A DNA stretch of 64,000 bases from Tetramitus jugosus (Eukaryota; Heterolobosea; Eutetramitea; Acrasida; Vahlkampfiidae): assembly GCA_937625935.1 (NCBI GenBank), contig OW569348.1, forward strand, positions 434,001-498,000, in the 5' to 3' direction. This document shows, in pieces, positions 18,918 through 29,310 of this stretch. A program made the translations under genes and the position numbers. The stretch's first letter is position 1. Each line of letters begins with the position of its first letter. The notes under the pieces were generated by a model. It did no database searches. It was not told the DNA's origin and saw nothing but the letters and a program-made list of their open reading frames with translations.

Positions 18918-21900
18918 TTATTCTGACAGGAAGAATGCAGGACCAAACACCGGTCTACATGATGGATCTTCACACATCAAGCTCGAGTTTTGGAAGTGAT
19001 TCACCAGCGCTTGCTTTCCTTGAATTCTGGCGTAGGTAATGTCACAAACCTTCTCGCTATTAAACTTTTCCCATTTCTTGGCATGGAAAGCATGGCAGAA
19101 TGGAATTATGGACAAGGGATCGACAAAATTAATGAACGCATATCCGACATTGCACTTGTTCTTAAAGTCAATGGGGAGATAGAAAAAGTCATACTTTGAC
19201 TGAAAATCTTGATCAATCGTCTGCAGAAGCATCTTTTGAGTATACTTGTTCGGTATATTCTTAACCATCAGAGTTGTTCGTCTGTCCAGTCCATACTTGA
19301 CCTTGTCCAGATCAAGATAAAACTTCTTGCGGTCTTCGGCCGACATGGCTCTGTTTCTGGATCTCATGCGATCGTGCATGCCGTTCTGTGCACCTGGCAT
19401 TGTGGTGGCTGAGCTGTGACTTCTTGATTTGTTGGAGATGTTGGCATATGGATTACCGCTCACAATAGTAAAATTGGCACCAGTTGGTGGAAGGCCGGTA
19501 GGATTGTTGTTGGCTGACTGAGGTGGATAGGTTGATGCCGGCATGTTGGCTGAGGATTGTGATGGCATGGATGGATCATGGTGATGATGATGAACATGAA
19601 TGTTACTATTGTTACTACTGTTGCTGCTACCACTATCCATCATCATATGCTGAGTGGAGGACAACACCACTTGAGGGGTCGATTCGACACCATTGTCCAT
19701 GATTCTAGGTGACACGAGTCGGAAATTGCTGCTGGCATTGTGAATCAAAGAGGAATGATCAGGCGCAAAAACTAGGGGCTGCATGGGAGTGTGGAGAGGC
19801 GTGGTGTTCATGGAGGGCATTGATGCGGGACTCCAAGTATTGGCCTGATGGAATGACTTATGTGGAGATGCAAACGCCTGATGTGGGGACATGGTGAATG
19901 AAGATGGTGACGATGTCTGCTGCTGCTGTTGCTGCTGAGGAGAAAATGATGGTTGATGGTGCTGTGGCAGGGAAAATGGTTGGACCTGAGGAGAATGAAT
20001 ACTCTTATTGAGAGCAAATGGAGAATGCGCAGTAGCTCCACCACCATACATTGCACCAACACCATTGTTCACATTGTTGTTGATTGTTGTGTTGCCTTGG
20101 CTCAACAGACTCATGTTCAATTGTTGTTGTTGTTGCTGCTGTTGTGGCATCGTATTAGAAGAGACAGCAGCGGCATTGTTGTACATCATATTCTCATTGA
20201 TAATTTGTTGTCTGCTGATGGATCCAACCATTCCTGTTCCAGAAGACAAATCATCCATGATTGGATTACCGTATGGAGATGATGCAAACAGCATGGAATC
20301 AGGGCTTGTTTCATTGCTTGAATGATTGGAGAGAGTGCCTTGAGGCGGTGGCATATTTTCCAGTTGCCACTGATACATGAGATTTCTTCGTGCGCCACCG
20401 GGACGAGATGGCTCAATCTTAATCTTCTTTCCTCTCAAATCAGTCTTGTTCAGGCACTTCATGGCTCTATCGGCATCTCTCACATCAAAAAACTCGATAA
20501 ACTTGTGGTGCTTCTTGTTGGGTGTCTCTCTAATTTCCTTAATTTCACCATAACTGCCAAAAATTTGATGCAATTCTTCATTGTTGATCCCAACATCCAG
20601 ATTGAACACGACAAGTGTTCCTTGATTCAAGTCCTTCTCTGTTGGATTCTCCTTTGGGATCGAATAATGGATATCAATCTTTCTTCTCTTAAAAATCTTG
20701 TGTTGCAAGTGCTTCATTGCATTCTTTGCGTGGCGAATGTCATAGTATGAGATCATGACGAATCCTCTGTGTTTGCAATGTGTGTACAGGCTGCGAATTG
20801 GACCAAAAGACTCAAAAATCTCTCTCAGTTCCGTATCTTCCACATGGCTAGAAATGTTGCGCACAAACAGAGTTCTCGATGGATGTTCACCCAATGGATG
20901 CTCCACTGCTGCTGCTGCTGCAGCTGCTGCCGCAGCACTGCTATTGGCCTGTGGTGAATTGGGAAGACCACTACTATTGTTCATCATCATCATATTCATT
21001 GCACTGTTGTTGTTGTTCATAAGACCACTCATCATCAAATCATGTCCAGTCATCATGTAATACTCTTGCAAGTCTTCAGGGGTCAATCCATGGTTCGACA
21101 TACCAGAAGTCATCATCAAATAGTCTTCTTCCCAAGTAGAGTCAACCATATTGTTGTTATTGTGGAATGAAGAGTGATTGTTGTTTGACATCATCATCAT
21201 ATGAGCACCATATCCATGTTGTTGCTGTTGATTGTCATCGGTAGGTGATGATCCATTCGAGTTATTGTTGTAATCAGATGTGGTGTCATCCCCATTGCTC
21301 AACATCTTGTTTTCTCTCCGACCACCGTTGCCACTCACACTACCAGATGACTTGACATGATTACCGTCTTCATCTTCATCATCTCCATAACCGTTCAATA
21401 ACACGTGAGAAATGGATTGATTCAATGATTCCAATTCATCATCATCTACATCTCTCCTATGCTGTTGTTGTTGTTGTTGATGCATCATCATGACTGAAGA
21501 AGAGGCAAACAGTGAAGATGATGATGATGCAGAGTGATCGACAGAGGAAGACATGGATGACGATGGTGAATTCGTATTGTTGGTCTGATGATGAGGACTG
21601 CGCATATGATGATGATGATGAGTGAGTGGTGATTGCTGTTGTCTCAGAGGACTATCCAAATTAGCACTCTTATCACTGTTACTATTCATGTTACTATTAT
21701 TACCACTGTTAGCACTATTACTATTGTTGTTATTGTTGTTCAATATGAGTGATCCTAATCCTCCAGATGATCCCAACAACAATCCATTATCACCATTGGA
21801 AGAACTATCCTGGTTGAACATGGTTGATGTTTCTGTTGTTCATCAAATAAAAAGAGTGAAAAAAAAATAAGTGTGAGAATGAGTCTGGCAAGAATACAAA

Positions 21901-22497
21901 AAAAAAGACTGGCGAAAAAAAAGCAAAAGACATACTGGAAATGTGACCTCCGATGGGTGATAGTGTCATTGAGAGTTTTCTCGCTGGTGAAACTACACTG
22001 CCACCACCACCACTGCTACCATTGTTGTTATCGCTCCATTGGTGTTGGATCATAAATGATTGCTGCTGTTGATGCTGACGATAAGGTGAAAATGGTGGTT
22101 GTTGTTGTGGCTGTGTTGGTTGTGCTTGATAATGATAGTGTTGTTGTTGTTGATGTAGTTGACTTTCGTTCAAATTGTCATTGATTGATACTCCTGCACC
22201 GTTATTGTTTTTGTTGGGCACCATCGATTGGTGTTGTTGCTGATAAAATTTTTGTTGTTGTTGATTGATATTGTTGTTCTGATTTTGTTGTTGTTGTTGT
22301 TGATTGAGAAATTGTTGTTGTTGGTGTTGTTGTTGAAGTTTGTTGTTGTCCATTGGCTTACCGTTTTCAACTACACAGTTCACAATCCCTTGCTCAAAGT
22401 GATTGTTGGTTGTGATTGTAGTGGTGGTAGTGGTGGATTCGGAGCTTGTGTTTTCGTGGTAATTTTCTTCCGAAGCAGAAAGTTCGGCGGAGGTCAT
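18918..22497 (-). CDS. Mei2-like RNA-binding protein
   Basis: Three RNA-recognition motifs in the Mei2 arrangement. Two exons: 22497-21936 and 21832-18918. The intron is 21935-21833 (103 nt, GTATGT...ACAG), giving 1158 residues; the junction reads GGHISKTSTMFNQ in frame. RRM1 (about 505-580, TLFVRNISSHVEDTELREIF), RRM2 (about 595-665) and the Mei2-specific C-terminal RRM (about 1035-1135, RRTTLMVKNIPNKYTQKMLL with GYAFINF). The rest is long low-complexity Gln, Asn, Ser, His and Met sequence, probably disordered. In fission yeast Mei2 drives entry into meiosis and plant AML proteins act in meiosis and development; the role here is unknown. The alternative acceptor at the downstream CCAG would create a stop at once, which supports the chosen one. 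Confidence 0.93.
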
Positions 22498-23272
22498 GGT
22501 GGCAAATTATTCTCTGCGCGCTTTTTGGAGCGTTTTTGGGTTTTTTAGCTGATATTTACAGTGACAACCGATGGATTGGTCTTTGGTGGTTGTGGATAGA
22601 TGTCACAAAAACTTGAAAATAACTCCAGTTTTTGCGGTTGGAAGGATTGAAAGAGGACAATTAAGGTTGAATGTACAAGCTGGTAGGAAGGATAAGGTAG
22701 GATAGGTGGGTACTATATCTAAGCAAAAAGGAGAGCTTCTTTGTGGAGCAGAACTGAACTGGGTGTATCGAACTGTGTGGCAACTAAACTCAAAATCAAA
22801 CAGGCCCTGGGAAAACTGGAGAGAACTTTAAAGCTAAATGACGTTGGGAGCTGTGAGTTGGTTTTGTTTTTTGAGGGGAAAATGCGGATTCGGCCCACGC
22901 AGACAGATTTTGAACCACAAAGACCTGGGTCACCCCACAAGCATGAATTCAGGTGGAGAACTACCTACAAGAGTGGATTGCAGCACCCCGAAATAACTTG
23001 TAGGCTGAGTACGAACCCCATTCAGACAGAACCGGGAAAGCAGGTGTCTTTTAATGGCTTCTCCTGGAATTCATTTTGTCCATAGGCAATCTGAAAGGGT
23101 ATCACTAGGAAAGTTATCTACTTTTCCTTTCTCCCTAACCCTTCATAGGATCGCGAGATAAGATTATCGACAGCTGCCAACTGTCATTCAGGGTGGTATT
23201 ATCGTGCAACGTTAACCACGCTGGGTCATCTTAGTACAAATGATAGAATTATATTTATTCTCCGAGAACAAA
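22498..23272. other. 775-bp non-coding gap, hairpin-rich, possible structured RNA
   Basis: This gap holds the upstream region of the Mei2-like gene and an unexplained block at about 22800-23230. It has no convincing ORF and is less A/T-biased than other gaps. Inverted repeats: AGGTGG-AGAA-CTACCT (22951-22966), CCTACAAG (22964-22971) with CTTGTAGG (22997-23004) across a 25-nt loop, and GACAG...CTGTC near 23168-23185. The first two overlap by three bases and so exclude each other. ATTCAGACAGAACCGGG (about 23020-23036) loosely recalls the conserved 3' core of RNase P RNAs, but I found no matching 5' core, so I do not name it. Confidence 0.35.
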
Positions 23273-24664
23273 TTAGAGATCAATTACACGAGACAATTTT
23301 TGAATTCTGTTCAACAATTGGTCACCGTGCTTAATTGATTGATAGTAGTAGGTGTTCTTTGCACCACCAATGTAACGATTGGTTTCAATGATACCGCCCA
23401 CCTTATCAATCTTGGCATTCAATCGGCCAGCAGAGATAAATCGAGACAATTCATTGTCGAGGAATGATATGGACAATCCAAAGTCTTGAGCCATACTCTT
23501 CAATGTCACACTCTTGTACGATTCCAAAAATTGGCCATAACCCTTGATTCTCAATTCACGAGTATAGTAGCGTACGTGAGGTGCCGTGTATCGGTCCTTC
23601 TTCATTTCGTCAGTAATATCGGCCAGAGCTACCAAGAACTCGTGATATCTAGAATTGTACAATGATTCCACAAATTGGGATGCAAATGGTATTTGATTGA
23701 TAATGGTGAGAATATCGGAATTTACAATCACCTTCTTCTTGATCTCAGGTCTATCCAGAGAGATCATGGAAACAATAATCGTATAAAAGATATACTTGTT
23801 GTATGGCATTAACTCGGTAGAGGAGAAGGTAGAAACTGATTCCAAAAACAGTAGGGACGCTGCCTTGAAGTTTCGGACGATCATCTGATAGAGACCCTCA
23901 TATACTTTGAGTCTGTTTCTTCTCTCCCAATCACCACCTTCATCCATCAAACTACAATTGTCACGAATTGATTGTACACGAGTGAGAAAAACTGTACAAG
24001 TTGAGATAAAAAATAAACAAAAATATATCGAACATACCTCTTTGCCTTTTCAATATTTCTCTTCAATAGATCAGTGTCGTTGAATGCAAATGCGATTCTC
24101 AACACTGCGAAAACAATGTCCAATCGATGACCCAATGAAACTGTCTTATCGGTTGTGACTCTATAGGCAACCAAAGCCTTCTCCTTGTCGCCAATAGAAG
24201 CAAAATATTGTGATTTCGTCAACAATGCCTCTCTCACTTCACTTTCACCAAAATTCTCTTCAGCATCGGTAATTTTATCGTCCAACTCTTTCAATTTCTG
24301 TTCATTGGTGCTGTTCATCTTGTTCAAAAGATCGCCGAGGGTGCTTGCATTGAAATACTTGGATTCAGTGTCGATCAGATATTGGCAATATGGTCCCATG
24401 TCTATTGCATATTTGTTCCATCATTGATCAAAATGAAGACAAAAAGTGAACGGTTGTTAGTATTACTGTCCGAGGACATTCACACGAACAAAAACAAAGA
24501 GATCCATGTTATTTGAGTTGATCATTACCTTTTTCTTCGACAATTTGTAAAATGTCCTTGACGAGTGCGTTTGTGTCTGCTGATGAATCGTGATTCAACA
24601 GGTACTTTTTTTCTGCCAAGACCAACAGGTGATCTTGTGGTTCACTCTCTTCAAATCCGCTCAT
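23273..24664 (-). CDS. PSMD6: 26S proteasome regulatory subunit Rpn7 (PSMD6)
   Basis: Lid subunit of the 26S proteasome 19S particle. Three exons: 24664-24529, 24401-24038 and 23951-23273. Introns are 24528-24402 (127 nt, GTAATG donor) and 24037-23952 (86 nt, GTATGT donor). The spliced protein is 392 residues, like human PSMD6 (389). Junction peptides match the family: EEKDMGPYC and [26 protein letters not shown]. The N-terminal half is a helical-repeat solenoid and the C-terminal half a PCI domain ending in the conserved [17 protein letters not shown] helix, used in lid helical-bundle assembly. CSN1 of the COP9 signalosome is the closest paralogue, but the C-terminal helix identifies Rpn7. 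The gene is divergent from the CFAP119 gene, with 127 bp between the start codons. Confidence 0.96.
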
Positions 24665-24791
24665 TTGTTATTTTCCGGAATATATGGTACGATTGGTTTG
24701 TTCAATGTGGTTTGTGTTGAGTGGGTTTTTGTTAGTCGAGTGTTTGTTCTTGCTTGATCAAAGCACTTTCAAAAATAGAACAAATAGGAAA

Positions 24792-25593
24792 ATGCTTACA
24801 AAGTTGAACTTCAAAGGTCTTGAAAAAAAACCCGCCAAAATGTCCGCTACAGAGAAATTGAAACCAGAGAAAATGCTAACTGTTACGAAACAGTATGGAG
24901 GACCACCTGTGTCTCATGTCTATCGAGATTTCAGTGAAGATGAATTGAATGAGATCTTGTCTCACTCTCATGCTGTGTCCATGAAACAGTATGTCTGTGC
25001 TCTGTCCGTTATGTTCGTGCTTTATGCTGTTCGTTAACCAAGGATTTTTGACCAGGTGCATCGCTACTATCTTGTGTATGGATGATACTTCTAATGAAAA
25101 GAAGATAAATTACTCAAGAGAGCAAACGAACATACTGATTGACTTCTATTTCCATAATGTTATCCATGTGAAGAAGCTTGGTATGGATAATGACAAGATA
25201 TCAGCGTATTTTTCGATCATGAAGGATGTTCACGAACGAAGTATGGATACAGAGGTTACATTAATTGACAGTTTCTCATTGTTCAAGGAATTGTTGGTGA
25301 AGCATAGTGTTTACAGACCTCCGTTCAGTATACAACTGTTCACTTTGGAGGATGTGAAGAAGTTGAGCAATTATGCTCACAAAACCTACTATAGACATTT
25401 CAAAATGTATCAGTACGTATTCTGTAAGAAACAACGAGCCAATGTTGAAACATTTACTGCAAGGCAACTCAATGAGCCACCATTCATTGTTCGACCTTTG
25501 TCAGAGGCCACGATGGAGGAAGATCAGAAGAAGGTGGAGGAAACTACCATTTCTTCGCCAGTTCAGTCACGCAAAACACCTCGAAAGAAGTAA
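24792..25593 (+). CDS. CFAP119: Cilia- and flagella-associated protein 119 (CCDC189) homologue
   Basis: Two exons: 24792-24988 and 25056-25593, with a 67-nt intron (24989-25055, GTATGT...CCAG) giving 244 residues. The core (residues about 75-205) matches CFAP119/CCDC189: LIDFYFHNVIHVKKLGMDNDKISAYFSIMK, then FKELLVKHSVYRPPFSIQLFTLEDVKKL and TYYRHFKMYQYVF, the last block being highly distinctive. The human and ciliate proteins are axonemal, so expression is expected in the flagellated stage. An alternative start is the ATG at 24840 (GCCAAAATGTCC), whose context looks better; it would remove 16 residues. The tail is basic (RKTPRKK). The gene converges with the LRR-like gene, with only 24 bp between stops. 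Confidence 0.85.
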
Positions 25594-25617
25594 AACATCG
25601 AATTTCTATGGGATAGT

Positions 25618-27669
25618 TTATTGTTTGAGACTCAAGACGATGACATCGAACTTTGCATTCTTTCGCCAGACATTGAGATACTTCTGGCTCATTTTTATAA
25701 ATGTAACTTGTTGAAGAGAGCCACATGAGTTGAATAATTCCAAAATTTGATTCGATTGAGCCATGTTTTTGAACTTTCCATTAAGCTTGAGTTCCCGTAT
25801 TGATGTACTGAAAGAGAGATCAGAGAACCAATCTACTGTTGGAGTGATGAGAGAGTAAGATAATGATTCCAGGGATGGTAGTTGAATCAACTTCTGGATC
25901 ATAGTTCGAAGTTTGAGATTCATGGATGGTGTGAAGTGAGCATGTGTGCTCTCATCATAATAATCTACAATTTCGAATGATTTCAGTGACAATCGGTGAC
26001 ACACTTGACTAATCAGATCGATCCTATGGACGTCAATATTCGGAAACAGAGTCAGAGAATCGATTTGGCAATTCACTTGATATGTTGTCCAATCCAACTC
26101 CGAATAATGATACGTTAACGCCGCGAAATTCAATTCTTTCAGGTGCATGTCTGATTTCAGAATCGTAGACAACATACTGTGATTCGCCAAACCACTAATA
26201 TGAGTTCGAACACTCAAAGATTTCACGTTACTGTGATTCGAGAGCTTCCGTATCAGGAACTCGTTCGCCACTTCGCCTCTGAGTAGCCATTTAGCAATAT
26301 TAGGAAACTCTTTGATAATTGTCACAAGTTCAAGAACATAGTTCGTATAGTTAGGAGAGTTGTGAAATTCAGCAACATTGAACTTCCTCATATGTGGTGA
26401 TCTTTCAAAGAACACCTTTTTGAGTGGAATGTTAGCCGCAGCAAAGTTAAACAACCGGAGAGATTTCAAATTGGTTTTCGGTACCAAGCTATCCAACACA
26501 CTCGTGTCACAATTCAAAATTGTCTTGTCATAGAACTTGGCGTCTGAGAGAAGACTTAATGATTCCAGAGTTCGATGCGTAGTATTCAGAATAATACAGA
26601 CATTGGGCAACAATTGATCATCTAGAGCCAGAGAAAGTGTCAGCTTTCTTAATGAGGGCATCTTTCCGAATTGAAGAACCTTTAACACACTACCAATATT
26701 GCACGACGTCGACTGAAAACTTTTCAGGTCTGATAAGCAATTTCGATCTTGATCTCGATGTATCGTCTCGTTACTCTTCAGTGACTCGTTTTTCTCTATC
26801 AACGGTACATTCGTGGTCGATTCTAAAAAGTGGTCCATGGCTCTTCTAAATGCTGTAGCGTCCCCAGTGCATGAAAAGTTCAGTTTCTCCCATTTTCTCT
26901 CTCTATTGTTCTGAGACACATTCATTCGGTACAATTGCTTGGCTGACTCTTGATTGAGAACCCACTTTGTTACCCGAGTCACATTCGGACAACGTATCAA
27001 CAACGGAGACAATTGACCATCAAAACATACCGTACCACAGTTCAATACGGATTCCAAACCTGTTAAGCAAACCATTGGTTGATACTGTTTGAAGAAATGT
27101 GTCAAGTCCAAGTGTTTGAACAATAGGAAGGGCTCAGAGAACGACCAACTCATCTCATGCTCGTCTATCGTCGCTTTTCCGAGCCTGAGCTTGCCGTACA
27201 TGAGTTTCATGAACTGGTATTGAAACCGCTCTGCTTTGGTTGGATTTAATTTACAATTGGGTTGACTATAGTCATACTTGTCAGGTGTAATGTGTCCACT
27301 GAGGCGAATTCTGATAAAGGACAGGATTTCCTGGATAATCTCCTTGGGAAAGTCCAATTGAGGTGTTTGTGGTCGATGATGAGTATTCCTCTTGTCAGCT
27401 ACATCACTTTCAAGATCGAAAAGATGGGAATCGCACGGTACCTGAGCACCTCTATCTTCTCTCACATGTTTCAAAGGACCCAGACTCGGTTTTGCACATG
27501 GAGATAAGGAATTGGAATGCACACTTATACAAGTGTTCATGTGCTGTGATGGCTCCATTAACACAGAGATGTGGCTCGTTCTGTGAGAGGAGGTAGAAGT
27601 GCCTCGATCGTATGGAGTAACATATTGTTTCTGCTCAAGTTCTCCAGTTAGGTTGTTCTTGTAAATCAT
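25618..27669 (-). CDS. Leucine-rich repeat / F-box-like orphan protein
   Basis: A 683-residue intronless protein I do not recognise. Residues about 105-130 (LDFPKEIIQEILSFI) look like the start of an F-box (PxEIIxxILxF pattern), but the rest of an F-box is not clear. Much of residues 320-670 is made of irregular leucine-rich repeats (SLRKLTLSLALDDQLLP, NLKSLRLFNFAA, NVKSLSVRTHISGL, HLKELNFAALTYH, SIRELKLNGKF). Such F-box/LRR-like proteins often form large lineage-specific families in protists and may be SCF substrate receptors; that is inference. No signal peptide or membrane span. The start is the ATG at 27669. Confidence 0.6.
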   Translation of the reverse strand: MIYKNNLTGELEQKQYVTPYDRGTSTSSHRTSHISVLMEPSQHMNTCISVHSNSLSPCAKPSLGPLKHVREDRGAQVPCDSHLFDLESDVADKRNTHHRPQTPQLDFPKEIIQEILSFIRIRLSGHITPDKYDYSQPNCKLNPTKAERFQYQFMKLMYGKLRLGKATIDEHEMSWSFSEPFLLFKHLDLTHFFKQYQPMVCLTGLESVLNCGTVCFDGQLSPLLIRCPNVTRVTKWVLNQESAKQLYRMNVSQNNRERKWEKLNFSCTGDATAFRRAMDHFLESTTNVPLIEKNESLKSNETIHRDQDRNCLSDLKSFQSTSCNIGSVLKVLQFGKMPSLRKLTLSLALDDQLLPNVCIILNTTHRTLESLSLLSDAKFYDKTILNCDTSVLDSLVPKTNLKSLRLFNFAAANIPLKKVFFERSPHMRKFNVAEFHNSPNYTNYVLELVTIIKEFPNIAKWLLRGEVANEFLIRKLSNHSNVKSLSVRTHISGLANHSMLSTILKSDMHLKELNFAALTYHYSELDWTTYQVNCQIDSLTLFPNIDVHRIDLISQVCHRLSLKSFEIVDYYDESTHAHFTPSMNLKLRTMIQKLIQLPSLESLSYSLITPTVDWFSDLSFSTSIRELKLNGKFKNMAQSNQILELFNSCGSLQQVTFIKMSQKYLNVWRKNAKFDVIVLSLKQ

Positions 27670-28056
27670 GGTTTGGTCAGAGTTGGGTGTATTTCAAGGC
27701 TTTTGTGCAAATGACTGCTAGTTTGTAGTTGTGCATACAGTTCACGATAATCAATATATCTGCTCATAAATTATTCAAGTGTTAATTGTTAATTCGGGAC
27801 CCAGCTCCTCAGGTTTACCTGGAATTTTCTTTTTCAGGCGAGAAAAGAGACCAAAATAACTGGCCGGTTTTGTTTTGACTATCAGCCTAGAATTTTCCGC
27901 TGCGGTGCTCTGCGATCAGCGCATGTCCTCAGAGGAAGAGTATGCGATCTGGTTCAGGTTGACATGCGACAGAACGATGGGTTACTCTAGATATGTGCAA
28001 GTCGTGTCCTGGAATTTCTTCGCCACAACCTTTATTCGTACTGACAGCACGTGTTG
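27670..28056. other. 387-bp gap between the LRR-like gene and the ArfGAP gene
   Basis: Both neighbours are on the reverse strand, so this is the 3' region of the ArfGAP gene plus the promoter of the LRR-like gene. It is rather GC-rich at 27880-28010 and has no ORF with family signatures. I see no tRNA or clear repeat. Confidence 0.35.
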
Positions 28057-29196
28057 TTACTGTAAGCTGATGAACGAAAGAGACAAGTGAACCATGCCAG
28101 ATTTCACATCTTGCAATTTGACACTTAAAGGATGTTCGGTGGATGGATCCTGTTGTGGTACAGATGGTGTCAAGAACACATCTTTCAACGGAATTCTACA
28201 ATATCCCATGAAGTCATCCTTGGACATCTTGTCCTTGTCCCACATTTCCAGATGCAATACATCAGATTCCAAATCTGCAACAGAAACAGTCAATACTTGA
28301 TTCCACACTGGATTGAGAGTTTTCCATTGAATAGAGGACTTTCCCGTTTGCCCAGGATAAACGGTATGAGGTGAGGATGCAGGTCCAGATGCAATCAAGC
28401 AATATGGATCACTCGTTCCCGAAACATCCATTGCAACAACATTGGTTGCACACTTGAGATTCACTGTTAGTATACCAGAGAAGATAACACGTCCCAAGTT
28501 GGATGACGATGATGCGTCATCGCTCAACGCTTGAATCACCTTCTTCAATCGGAACTTGAACGACTTGGATCTTGATCGAGGTGAAACAACTGCAGAACCA
28601 TCATTGGCAGCAGTAGTGGTATCCTTGATTGTCGGAGCAGGAATTGTCGGATGACGATTGTGCAAATGTGGTGTAAAATACAAGTGAATATACTTGGCCG
28701 TAATGTACTCTTTGCGATAAGCCATGGAAGAATTCTTGGTTGGCTTGTGCCAATCCGGACACAGAGACAGAGTCGCTTCATAGTATGCATTCACTCGTTC
28801 ATTATTTGCCCTTTGTTCTTGTTCGGCCTCAAATGTGTAATGAGCAGCCGGTCCAGAGTTCAATTCAACAAAATTGGAAAATTCTTCCTGGGACCACATG
28901 TCGAGCGATGTGGATTTGACCTTGGAGATGTGAGTGCCGAGTGATCGATGAACACCACAGCATTGAATACAGATGAATGTACAGAGATTGGTAGAGGCCC
29001 ATTTGGGATGGAACTCATCACAATCTGCACATTGTTTATTACCCTGGAGAGTGAGCAATTGTTGCACACTGTCTTGTGTCTTTTGTTGCAATTCTAAGCG
29101 AGTGTTCTCATCCATCATCATCAAGGAAGAATCAGCCATTTTGTTTTGTGTCAAGTTTGTGTCGCTTTTTGGATTGTTGGGATTTCGGACATTCAT
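28057..29196 (-). CDS. ArfGAP and C2 domain protein (plant AGD11-13-like layout)
   Basis: GTPase-activating protein for Arf-type G proteins with a lipid- or Ca-binding C2 module, acting on vesicle membranes. The protein is 379 residues. The ArfGAP zinc finger is complete: C56-x2-C59-x16-C76-x2-C79 followed by the arginine finger R84 (CGVHRSLGTHIS). Residues about 150-230 are a linker. The C2 domain (about 240-378) has the Ca-binding acidic loops MDVSGTSDPYC and WDKDKMSKDDFMGY. ArfGAP followed by C2 is the layout of plant AGD11-13 (ZAC) proteins. The start is the ATG at 29196; the second ATG, residue 20, is also possible. No intron. Confidence 0.9.
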   Translation of the reverse strand: MNVRNPNNPKSDTNLTQNKMADSSLMMMDENTRLELQQKTQDSVQQLLTLQGNKQCADCDEFHPKWASTNLCTFICIQCCGVHRSLGTHISKVKSTSLDMWSQEEFSNFVELNSGPAAHYTFEAEQEQRANNERVNAYYEATLSLCPDWHKPTKNSSMAYRKEYITAKYIHLYFTPHLHNRHPTIPAPTIKDTTTAANDGSAVVSPRSRSKSFKFRLKKVIQALSDDASSSSNLGRVIFSGILTVNLKCATNVVAMDVSGTSDPYCLIASGPASSPHTVYPGQTGKSSIQWKTLNPVWNQVLTVSVADLESDVLHLEMWDKDKMSKDDFMGYCRIPLKDVFLTPSVPQQDPSTEHPLSVKLQDVKSGMVHLSLSFISLQ

Positions 29197-29310
29197 GTTG
29201 TAAAATATCTAGCTCATGGGAAAACAAAAGGAGTAATATTTAATATTTGATCATAAGCAACAGCTCAAATTCTGTCAGTGTTCCTAACAACCAAAAAATG
29301 AAGTTTCAAG

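Noticed and set aside
21805-22497. Separate 230-residue Gln-rich protein upstream of the Mei2-like gene
   Set aside because: Its last part is intron sequence. Splicing 21935-21833 joins it in frame to the RRM protein.
22980-23060. RNase P or SRP RNA, from GACAGAACCGGGAAAGCAGG
   Set aside because: The SRP tetraloop does not close with pairs, and no matching RNase P 5' core lies upstream. Kept only as a weak finding.
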